Of a stretch of 64,000 bases of DNA, positions 23,674 to 34,400 are shown piece by piece (positions within the stretch are counted from its first letter, which is position 1; every line of letters starts with the position of its first letter). The position numbers and the translations under genes are program-made. The stretch is from Narthecium ossifragum (lineage: Eukaryota > Streptophyta > Magnoliopsida > Dioscoreales > Nartheciaceae): assembly GCA_963920575.1 (NCBI GenBank), contig OY986971.1:20388492-20452491 (forward strand), given 5' to 3'. Below the pieces are notes generated by a model, which was given only the letters and a program-made list of their open reading frames with translations, did no database searches and was not told the origin of the DNA.

Positions 23674-24159
23674 TTGAATAAATTATTTTAAAGCGGGGAA
23701 CAAAAGGTGTCTCTTTTGCGGGCTCGGGGGATCAACGTTAAAAGCAGTGTCCATGATTGGATTGATATAATTGTAATCATCACCATTAAAGGACCTTTTT
23801 TTTCCTCTTTTCCATTTCCATGCGGTGATCAAGGACCACCATGTAATTTCCACATTTTCATTGGAGCTATAAAGCACAGCAACTCCTGGCTGCATTTTTG
23901 TACTTGTTTTTAAGATCGAGGACTTTATAATCTTTAATAGGGTTTTAACAACCCAACATAACTACAAGTATCACTGAAATGTATTGAAAAATACTGGCTT
24001 TTTGGCTAGAGGAGTTACATTTTATTGTTAATTGGTGTTTACATCGAATCTGTGAAACTTATTGATCGGTACACCACCATCATTAGATTTAAGATCTAAA
24101 CATCATTTTACATCAGTTATGAACAGCTATGATTAGTTATGTAATTTTGATGACCTTTT

Positions 24160-25590
24160 TGCCCCTTTGACATTTCAAACCCTAATCTCAACTCTAATTC
24201 CATTGATGGAGAGAGCAGCGACGGTAAAGAAGAACTGGCAAAGGCGGAGAGTGAGGTCGCCGAGGGTCCCCGACATCCCCTGGATGTCCTTCATCCTGGC
24301 CCTCGGCCGATCCTCTGTCGTCGCATCAGTCGGCGACGGCACGTCCACGGGCTCCTCCTCTCAAATCCGAGCTCCTCCTCTCTCAAATCTGACGCCGTAA
24401 GCGGCTCGATCTTCGCCGACGGAAGACGAGAGGGGATAGAAGAGGAAGAGGAGAGGACCGGCGGCGGTGGCGGCGTCGAAACCCAAGCCCACACCGTCAG
24501 CGACTCTATCTCCATCGGAACCCAAACCTGAGCTCCTCCTCTCTCAAATCCGACGCCGCCACCTCTCTAAATCATCGCATTCGGTCCCTTTCGATCTCCT
24601 CTACCCCGAATCAGGCAACCTCGATCTCTCCTCCTTTTCGGATCCGACGTCACCTCCAGCGAGAACCATCATTTTTCATTAATATTCATGAGTATTCTCT
24701 TTTATCTTTTTCATTATTTTCTCTTCTCTTTTCACTGATGTTCACGAATGGGTTTGGTGTTCATGAGTATTCTCTTTTCTTTTTTTTCACTATTCTCTCT
24801 TCTCTTTTTCATTGATATTCACGAATCGGTTTGGTCTTCATGAGTATTCTCTTTTCTCTTTTTCACTGATTTTCACGAATGGGTTTGGTGTATTCTCTTT
24901 TCTCTTTTTCACTGATGTTCACGAATGGGTTTGGGTGTTCATGAGTATTCTCTTTTCTCTTTTTCACTGATGTTCATGAATGTGTTGCATTATTCTCTTT
25001 TCTCTTCTCAATGCGGATTCCAACAACCACTCCCTGCAGCTCCTCTTGAACTCTTGATGAAGTCGTCCTCATGAATGGGGTGATCAGTGGCGATAGGTGG
25101 CAACGACGACAGCTGCCTACAGGTCTGTTTTAGTTTTCTCTTTCCAGTTTTTTCTTTTCTCTTCTCTCTTCTCTTTTTAATGCCGGTTCCGACAGCCGCT
25201 TTCTGCAGCCCGGGCGTCCACCTCCTCCTCGGTGGTTGTCGGCGCTACAACCCTCGTGGTGGTCGGGAGGCGCACGATTTATAGATACGGGAGATTTCGG
25301 GGAAATGGAGAATGGCGTTGGAGTTGTGGCATCGAATAGGGTGATGAGCGGCGATAGGCGGCGTGGAAATTCGACCCTGACGACGGCGACGGTGATGGGC
25401 GGCGACGGTAATTCATGGCGACGACGGCGATGCGATCGAGGAAGATGAGAATGGTGTCGGAGCTGTGGCAGCGAATGAGATGATGAGTGGCGATAGGAGG
25501 TGACAACGGCGGCATAGAGATCTGGCCCCGACGACGGTGATGGGCGGTGACAACGGTGATGACGTGATCATTGTAGGCGTTCTTTAGATG
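24160..25590. repeat. GC-rich block with tandem repeats, no recognisable gene
   Basis: 24190-24640 is GC-rich with overlapping frames that share no known motif. 24671-25010 is a degenerate tandem repeat (unit about 60-75 bp, TTTTCACTGATGTTCACGAA.GGGTTTGGTGTTCATGAGTA). 25320-25560 has two diverged copies of a roughly 130-bp CGGCGATAGG-rich unit. It could be a relic of a captured gene or the inside of a decayed transposon; I do not recognise the source. Confidence 0.45.
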
Positions 25591-26842
25591 TAGGTTGTGA
25601 AGAGAGAGGCATATGTGTCTTTTGAAGTGGTAAATGGTGTTAAGGCCTCAAATCTTTTAATTAGTGTTTTTTTTAACGAGATAAGTTCATTTTATGGTGC
25701 TGGCACCCTTATCCCTACATTTTAATCGTCATATTATGTGATAACTAGCGGCCCCCGTGCCAGGTGGCATGAGTAACCACCACCCCCACTAATCAGCATC
25801 TCTCTCCTAACTATCCAGTAACCATCACCTTCCACGTGGCTTCATGTTGATCGCATGATATATCCGGGCTTAACTTGGATCGAGCATCCCTATCTGTATG
25901 ATAGAATGCATTAGATTTTATATAATAGATTGCAATCAAAGTTCATTGTAATATACATTAACGTCTGTTATAATTTCCACTGATTTTATCGAATAATTGA
26001 AATTTTATGTCCAAAAGGATAAATGACTGGATAAACATTTCCTCTCCTATTAGTGATATTATATATTGTTAGCTCTGATGGTGGTGTACAAAGGTTTTCT
26101 ATAATTAAGGGTCTCATAAAAACAAACAAAAGCATCTCCACTGTTGATATATATATATATATATATCTTCCTCTCACTCTCACAGCAGGCTTTTCCCCAC
26201 TTTTAAAAAACTCTTTTGTTGTATAGTGCAATGGTAGGGTTACACTTTGGAGCTTTTGCAGACATAAAGAAGTGTACACTTGTCCCTCAAAAATAGGCTT
26301 TCAATCACAAGATTCTCTCTCTCTTTCTCGTGAAAGCTATAGGACATGCCTACTCAGTTGCATAACTGTAATAAAAAAAAATGAAATTTGGAAACTAGAT
26401 TTTTTCCATTAAATAACCTTTAGTTTTTGGTTTTTGGTTGTGTCACGTTGTAAGTGCAAGCTTTTCCAATTTTTGATATTTTGCTGAAAATAATGGCTGA
26501 GAATTTTCAGTTTTTATGCTTAGCAAAGGGGGTTCATATGCCAAGTATGTGACCGGAACATGAGTCAGAGAAGTCCCGCTCTCTAGCTTTTAGAAAGAAA
26601 GTGGCAAAGTGGATTTTCCAGAAAAGCGGAGATGATTGGAAAGCCACTGGTTCTCGAAACTGGTTGATTCTCTAGTTTTCTGCAACCAAATTGCTCCATA
26701 GGTTTACGAGGAAGAGCCGATCTGATGGAAGGAGACTTAACCAATGGGTCGGATCACACGTGTGTGATTCGTGATCGTATCTGGGGACATAGTAGGATGC
26801 ATGCATCATGACCACAATGCATATATCGGGTAACTAATGCTG
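25591..26842. other. Intergenic, no gene seen
   Basis: AT-rich with a TA run at 26145-26166. At 25745, ACTAGCGGCCCCCGTGCC..GG resembles ACTAGTGGTGCTCC at 20483, perhaps related element ends. Nothing coding. Confidence 0.45.
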
Positions 26843-27636
26843 ATGTTTGATTTACCTTTGGGATCATGATGTAATATTATTTATATAATGTTCACATTAA
26901 AATAATATATATATTATTCGTATAATTTTTATATAATGAATAAAATTAAATTTTAATATATATTATATGATATTTTAAAATTATATATATTAAAATTTAA
27001 CTTTATTGCATCATTATGTGAACATTATATGAATAATATATATATATAATTATTACATATATCTTAGTAATATACATATATTATTCATATAAAATTCACA
27101 TAATGATTCAATAAAGTTAAATTTTAATATACATATTAAAATATTATATTATTTTAATCTCAATAATATATATATATATATTATTCATATAAAGTTCACA
27201 TAATGATGCAATAAAGTTAAATTTTAATATACATATTAAAACATTATATTATTTTAATCTCAATAATATACATATATATTTATATATCTCTCAATAATAT
27301 ATATATTATTCATATAAAGTTCACATAATGATGCAATAAAGTTAAATTTTAATATTTATATTAAAATTTTATTATATTATGTTTGATTTGTCTTTGGGTC
27401 AATGTTGGGTTCGCCAGTGAAAGCTTGCGCGAGGGTGCATCGTATTTCATATGATGCACTAAATCAACTGAAAATATATCGTGTGATGCATGCATCGCGC
27501 GATGCGCCGTGCGAACCAAACGATGAATCGAAGTATCAGGGTGCATCGTGCGATGCACCATGCGAACCAAACAGGAGATTAGTGCATCAGGGTGCATCGC
27601 ATGATGCGATGCACCCTGATGCACGGAACCAAACAT
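26843..27636. mobile_element. MITE-like element with a duplicated end and an AT-rich insert
   Basis: The ATGTTTGATTT...CCTTTGGG end occurs at 26843 and again at 27379. The right end, GGAACCAAACAT (27625-27636), is its inverted counterpart. 27379-27636 is therefore a 258-bp element with imperfect inverted ends; it is full of GGTGCATCG.GCGATGCACC palindromes and repeated CGAACCAAAC. 26870-27378 is more than 85% AT and contains three direct copies (27081, 27181, 27306) and one inverted copy (26990-27047) of a TTATTCATATAAAGTTCACA unit. No coding capacity. Confidence 0.5.
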
Positions 27637-28704
27637 GTCCTAAATAGATGCACATGATTGAATATTACAATGAAAACAACTTAGGATCTCTCCAGTCCAG
27701 CCGTCTGGCTCAACTAATAAAAAAAGAAAACTTAGGATCTCCACTATGAAGACTGAAGTTGGAGACTCCATGGCAGCAACTCATGTAAGAAACTATATTG
27801 GAACATTCATGACATGATACTTCCTTCATACAAATTAGTACATAGAGCATTTGGCCCGAGTACTAAACTCAAATATGAAATAGAAAAAAAAAAAAAGAAG
27901 CTAATTGTAGACGGAGACGGATTCAGGTCAGGTGATCAGGATTTACTACAATTTTTCCACTAGCATCTGAAAATTAATATATAGAGATTTTGCAAAATAT
28001 ATACAATGAGCAAAATTCATTTTGTTAGAAGTTACAATCTCCATGGTTTCAAAATAACAAGAATTTGAAGTGCACTTTTGGATATGCCATGTTAACTATC
28101 AAGCTTGTCAAGTTCAACTCAATCCTCCAAACTGTCTAGAATAAAGTCTTGTTTGGTTGCCCGTTCACTTTCAATTGTGGGGCATGGCGTTTGAAAAGCG
28201 AAGCCATTTGCCAGCCAAGTCACAGTTGGGAGATACAATGTGACATGCATGCATATATTCAAAGAAGAAAGAGACTGCCAGAAACCCTCTTATTTTAGTT
28301 TTGGAAGACTTTTGAGCTAGCCATTTGTCAAGACTTGAGCTGCTTTACAATCCTTATTCTAAATTTTTATGCTTTTTTTTTCTTTCTTTTTTTTTTGAGT
28401 AGTTGAGCCAGAACTAGAATATGGGAAATCAGGAAACAGCTGCCCTGTACAGAAAATGCATTCTAGTTAATGCATTGAAAAGTAGTTTTTCTTCATACTG
28501 ATTCCATAATTCTCACTTAGGCCATAGAGTGGCATCTAGCTGCATGTAGAGTGGGCCCTATAAGAGGGACATACGCTGCTACTGTCACTATATGTGATCA
28601 CAGGTTTACAAATGAAACAAAGGCTATCAGTTAGATGGAAAACTTCCAATAGTAAGGTTGGCCTCAGCATACAGAAGAAACAGGTAATGCTACTTTTGTC
28701 GATT
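27637..28704. other. Intergenic, no gene seen
   Basis: No coding region, RNA gene or element end recognised. Confidence 0.5.
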
Positions 28705-29035
28705 GGACCACGATTGGGGTACATGGTAAGAGGGTATGTACATCATACATGCCCTCGATCGATGGACATCTACCGATCACGTCATCTGATTCATCAGTAG
28801 TGTTTTACCGATGAATTAAATCAACCAATCGGTAGTGTTTTACCGATGAATTAGATCAATCAATCGATAGACATGTGTCTACCGATTGAATGTGTCAATC
28901 ATGTGATCGGTAGATGTCTACCGATTGAGTCACCTAATCCATCGGTAGTGTTCTACCGATGGATTAACATCCTCAATCGGTAAACATCTACCAATTGAGT
29001 AGCATGTGCAGCGTACATGGCAACGTACGTAGATC
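28705..29035. mobile_element. Array of six short hairpins, MITE-like
   Basis: Six successive imperfect palindromes of 26-30 bases, each of the form (C)ATCGGTAG - short loop - CTACCGAT(T/G), run from about 28788 to 29000. They are bracketed by GGGGTACATG...CATACATGCC and CATGTGCAGCGTACATGGC. The loops differ (TGTTT, ACATGTGT, ATGT, TGTT), so the stems are conserved while the loops are not. No coding capacity. Confidence 0.6.
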
Positions 29036-29168
29036 TTTACCCTTGTCGATTTGGAACACCCAAAAAAACAAATGACAGCTTTTTTTTCGCCTTTTCAATA
29101 TAATGGGTTAAAAATAATTTTGACTACATGCCTGCGTCACATACTTTGTTTTAGAATAATGTTTTGTG

Positions 29169-30101
29169 CAAGGATTTCCTTGCCGATCGGCAACCTTGGT
29201 GCCGACCGAAAAATATTAAGCCGGTAGCCCACAACTAGAAATTTGGGACCGGCTCTGGCTCCGGACTATTCGGCCTTGAGCCGATCGACACCAAACAGTG
29301 CCGGTTGCCATTGGATGTTGCTGGCTGGCAACTAGGTGGTTCCAGTAGGCACATCCGATGGGATCTATAAAGGAGGGAAAAAAGAGAGATAGAGGAGGAA
29401 AGAAGAGAGGAAAGAGGAAGAGAGAGAGGGAAAAAAGAGAGAAGGGGGGGGGAGCGGAAGGAGGAGAGGAGCGGACGTCGACGGAAGATAGGAGACGAGC
29501 TTTTTAGGTTGCGTTTGGTATGAGGATAACTTTATTACGGGTTAAGGAGCTTTATTCTAAATTTCGAGAATAACTTTGTAATGATTACTTGGAATAAAGG
29601 AAAAGTAGAGTGAAAAATGAAATAACTTTGTAATTAGTACTTGAAATTATTTTAGGGTTCGTTAGATCTTCAATGAATGTTTTATAGTTAAGCAAGTTTA
29701 GTTAACAGGTTTCGGGTTAAACGGGTTTCAGGTTTTAAAACATGTATTCAAAGTTTTAAAAGCCCTAACCCTAAGCCCCTCTTCACTTCCGCCACCGCCG
29801 CCCCCCGCCGCCCCCCGTGCTCCCCACTCCCCACCCGTGCTTCTATCGCGATCTGCCACCATCACCCACCTCCGACTCGTTCTCTCTCTCAGTCGCTTTC
29901 GCCACCGCCGCCTCTGAAGCTCATCTTCGGCTCCCCAAAAACTCCTCAGTGACCTCTTTCTCCGATGAAAACTTCATCGGCTCCTATTTCTCTCATCACA
30001 CCTTGTCGACTAGCAAATAGGTCGGTACTGCCAGTGCCGGCAACAAGTCTCGAGCCGGCCGGAGGCCGGCACGCGCCGTGCCGCCAGCATGGCAATCCTT
30101 A
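29169..30101. mobile_element. Non-autonomous hAT element (933 bp)
   Basis: Begins CAAGGATTTCCTTGCCG and ends GCATGGCAATCCTTA, matching the CAAGGATT.CCGTGCCG termini of the hAT elements in MCM9 intron 10. It is flanked by GTTTTGTG (29161-29168) and GGTTTGTG (30102-30109), an 8-bp target duplication with one mismatch. Inside are GCCGG-rich ends, a GA-rich stretch (29370-29460) and a GC-rich part (29780-30000) that looks like a transposase promoter and leader. No transposase sequence remains. Confidence 0.75.
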
Positions 30102-30103
30102 GG

Positions 30104-30440
30104 TTTGTGTACATTGACAGGTGGCATGTGTAATGCATATGTCATCGAATCGGTAGTCCACTGTCGATTCTTCCATCTAGTCCATCCACCACCGATGGAC
30201 TAGATCAATGAATCCATAGATCACTGCCGATTGAATTGTACCGGCAATGAGGTACCGACTGGTTAATAGAGACCATCAGTATTTCACCACCAATGGATTA
30301 TATGAATAATTCAATCGGTAGTGAGATATCGATTCATTGATCTAGTCAATCGGTCAATCCATCGGTAATGGATCGATATCGATAGTCCACTACCAATTCA
30401 GACATGTGTAATGCACATGCCACGTGAACATCTACACAAA
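30104..30440. mobile_element. MITE-like element with internal hairpins
   Basis: The ends are an imperfect inverted pair: TTTGTGTACATTGACAGGTG at 30104 and, on the other strand from 30440, TTTGTGTAGATGTTCACGTG, both continuing GGCATGTG. The interior has AATCGGTAG/CTACCGATT-type pairs like those at 28705. The hAT element 29169-30101 ends exactly where this element begins. Confidence 0.55.
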
Positions 30441-31476
30441 TCGACACTCATTGTTTTACTTTGTAAACCTTCTTCCATGACAAAAAAAAAAGGCAAAACA
30501 ACAGAAAAACATAAAAGAAAAAACAAAAAGAAACTTTCCAATATCTTAAGCGATCATACCTAAGAAGTGAAAATGAAAGCAAGTCACAAGATTTTAGTCT
30601 TTTTTTGTTTTTTTACTTCTGTTAAGTTGTCTACATTAATGATTATAATCTATGGATAATGAAACAATTCACCACAAAATCTGGTCTAGATCCGCAGTTT
30701 CAAAACTGTTTGAGAGTGTTCTAGGACGTAAGATTGCTGCAAGCACGCTAGGTCCCACCTTAGTCAGAAAACTCTTTGCTAGTAGAACCAAAGAAGCAAC
30801 ATAACTACAATGAAGATCATCTAAAAGACAGCTAACATGATAGACCATGCTAAATACAACTTTGAGTTTGCAATTTGATAAGCAGATATGCAATTATCAA
30901 CTCAGAGTCGACAAAAACAGACTTGGGTTGCAGCCAACCACATGTCATGACCCGATGAACAAGCTATCGACCAGAATTATAAAGAAGTTTGAGCGCTATA
31001 AATTGAACACCAATTCTACCTCCTTGTAATGTGATGCGGTTTACATGATAAATATATAGAAACTCAAAGACAGGTAGGTTACTTACAAAGATGACACAAT
31101 AGCATCAACTTGATATTTGTCTTGCCTGGACACATCAGTGGGAGAAGGACCTGGCTTCGGCTGAAGGCCGCGACAACCTAAAATTATAGAGGCTAAATGT
31201 TTGCGTCTACAAGAAGCTCATATCACTTAAAATCAAACACACAACCTATCCTTTGACAGATGTTGCAAGCTATAACAAAATTGGGTGGCACCAGTCCTTC
31301 ATACTGTCGAGTTAAACTAGATGTACAGCACTTTTCTACTGCTAAGCTCAAAGTAAATAGTATTCAAGATGCCTTGACTTAAAAGGGAAAACCTTAACTC
31401 ACATATACTCCCTTTGCCTGTCAAGAACGAAAACCTCTGCCAACATGTAGTCTGACTGCTTAATGTCCTCTTGATG

Positions 31477-34400
31477 TCATGACAACTCATGATTTATATT
31501 AAGCTTCTCGAGAATAAGCTTTTCGTGCTCAATATCTACAAGGTGTCAAGAAATGAAACAGTTGGCAAGGAATATGTGCAATGAGATGTCGACTCACAAT
31601 TCTTGACCATGTGGATTGATGGACAGTACTAGCAAGAGAAGCAATTGTCCTAATAAACCAAGGAAATTAAATCTTTTGTCTGAATGCAAATAACCAGGTA
31701 TCCATCAATTAAGTTGCTATTGATGCCATGGGCAAGACATTGATGAGTCATAGAAGGCTTCATTACCTAAGGTATTATGGAATGTTTTATATGGCATTTA
31801 ACTTTTTGTCAGAATATCAGAGGCAACTTGGTAGGATACATTCCTGATCCGGGTGATCTGCAAAGTTAGAGTGCAAAGCATTCCCGATGCTGTCGACAAT
31901 AGCTGATGTCGTCATTGAAGATTCTATACATAAGATGGCAGCAATAGCATCAAGTCGGGTGACCTCATCTCTGAACATGAGCCTTGCATGGGCTGTAAGA
32001 CAGATGGACTTCAACTTAAATTACTAAGAACAGCAATAGTTGCATCACCAATGAAAAGATATGACGTACCTTGAGCTAAACGTATTAAACTTTCAAGCAT
32101 GCGAACTGTAGTTCTAGCTGTTAGAAAAAGAAAAACAGCTTTCTTGTGACCATCATATTTACCTTACTTTCTCTGCATACAGGAGGGCTGAGAGTCAGTG
32201 CTCACCTGCATTTTGAGTAGCAGATCTCCGCTGGAGTTGATAATAAGTTGAAATAACTCTTTCTGATTCCCTGTTTAGCATGGGTTTGAACCGCTGCTTC
32301 ACATGGTGGATGTACCTGAACTACGATAAAGCCTTTTAATGTACAGTAATATAAAGTGATGCAAAAGCCAGCTTGCATGTTAAGTAAAACTGCCATCTGA
32401 AAGTTGCTATCCAATTACCAGACTAACCATGATTTCATGTGCTGCTTTTGTTCCAGTGGTGAGTACACGTGACATGGCATATGAATTTGCATGTACATTA
32501 AGTCTTCAACCACAAAGAAATTAAGCACAAACTGAAGCAAGTTTTTGTCATAAATATTTTAGATGGCTTAATGAAAACAATAAGCATGTAGAAAGTTTGG
32601 TTGAGAGGATATTGCCAGTTAAGAACCCATATAGGTATCCAACTATCTAGAGTTATATCTAGTCTGGGGATACTAGATCAATTGTTTGACATTTTTTCAC
32701 CACAAAAGAAACCTGGTAATAGGTAATTATGTGGTGCTACAATCGTAACATAAGATGAAGCAACAGCATGGCTCATAAAAGACTAATTATTTACAGGCAG
32801 AACCACATAGCATTCATGGTGGCTAAAATGGATGGGCATATGAGTCATCCTAGTTATAATGTGGAGAGCTTGACCATTACACGACAGTGAGCTCATTAAA
32901 TAAATTGACATTTTAGTCATTTTATTCAAGAAAACTATGAAAGATTGAACCAGAGAACTAAGTCCAATATTACGAGATTATTTAAAGACCCTATTTCCCA
33001 CTATACAGTTCTGAAGACCGTTCAAGATACTTCTCATCATTCAGCATCAATTAAAGCATCGTTGGATAAGTTCTCTCAAATGATTCATAAGATGACCCGA
33101 AAAATTGCATACTTTGGACCATCAACCAGCCAGTTATGAAGTAATTAACAAAAGCACAAAAAAGGTTATGAGAAAAATTGACCAAAGAATTGCTAAAGCT
33201 TCTACGAGAAAATACCTCCTTAGCATTGGCAGTGACCAGACATTTGCCAAGTCTTCCTCATCTTTGCCTCTCTTAGATTCTCCCTTCTACAAAAGTAGGA
33301 ATGTCACAGTAGGTAATTCAGTCTCATTTTTATTTGCATGTGATGAATTATAGTCCCCAATATGGTTTTAGGCTTTTAGCATCATCACTCCAACACAAAA
33401 TTTGGGACCATCCATGTTTCATATCAAAATTACCTCCGCTAGAATGTGAGATGAAACAATGGCATCCCATTCAGGGTTTTTTGTGTCTAAGAGGACAAGC
33501 ACTATATCAAATCTGCTCAGGAGTGGTCCGGATAACGTTGTATTGACGCATAAAGCTGAAGTTGAAGGAAAAGAGACGGTCATCAAAAATGTCTAGCGAC
33601 ATATTTCAGAAATTATGTCATAAAAAATTTCTTCCATCATATCTAGCACATTTACAAATCCATGGTTTATGTAAAGTTCAAAAATGAATTCTAAAGTAAT
33701 AGTTCTTATACTGAGAGAATGAAAAGTGCAATGTACTGTGTTACATATAAATTTAAACCAATTAATTTAAACTAAAAAGCCAAAAACTATGCTATCTAAT
33801 ATATTGTATGAGTATAAAACTTAGATACACTGTCCTTGATTTAGGGTTTTAAATGAACAGGCATATTATTTTTTTAAATGAACAGGCATATTACTTTTAC
33901 TGCAGTGCAGAGCACACATATGAGTGAACCATAAGGTACTTAGTTGGATTGTTGCAATAACCCTGGTTTTTCTGTGTAAGATATATTTTTATGATCAGGT
34001 GTTGAAAACATACTAATACGAATGCATCCAACAATGGTACAATGACTTTAATTGGAGCTCTGGAGAAGACTCAAAATATATGATCAATTAGGACCAAGGA
34101 TTGTCGTACTAGTGGCACACACCATGCCAGTAATTGACCGGAACTACGTACCTCTGGTACGCATTGTACCAGATTATTACGCACCCATGCTAGTTGAAAA
34201 GCCTTGGCATGGCTAATTGGATCCTTTTTTGCAACCATTCCCTCTTTTTTCCCTCCTCTCCTCTGCCTATCCTCTTTATTTAAGAGTATGGAGGCATGAA
34301 TAGCCACATGCCCATTCCAGCAGCACCGACAGCCCACTATTGGACCAGTACGTACCGCATGTACTGGTTCAAACCATACATTTGATCGATACACCCCTGG

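Noticed and set aside
24167..24682. Possible gene in a GC-rich island
   Set aside because: Several short frames overlap without splice or domain support; followed by degenerate tandem repeats. Kept only as an unexplained block.
20483..25790. Helitron bounded by ACTAGTGG at 20483 and ACTAGCGG at 25745
   Set aside because: No 5' TC / 3' CTRR with hairpin could be shown, and no Rep/helicase sequence lies between.
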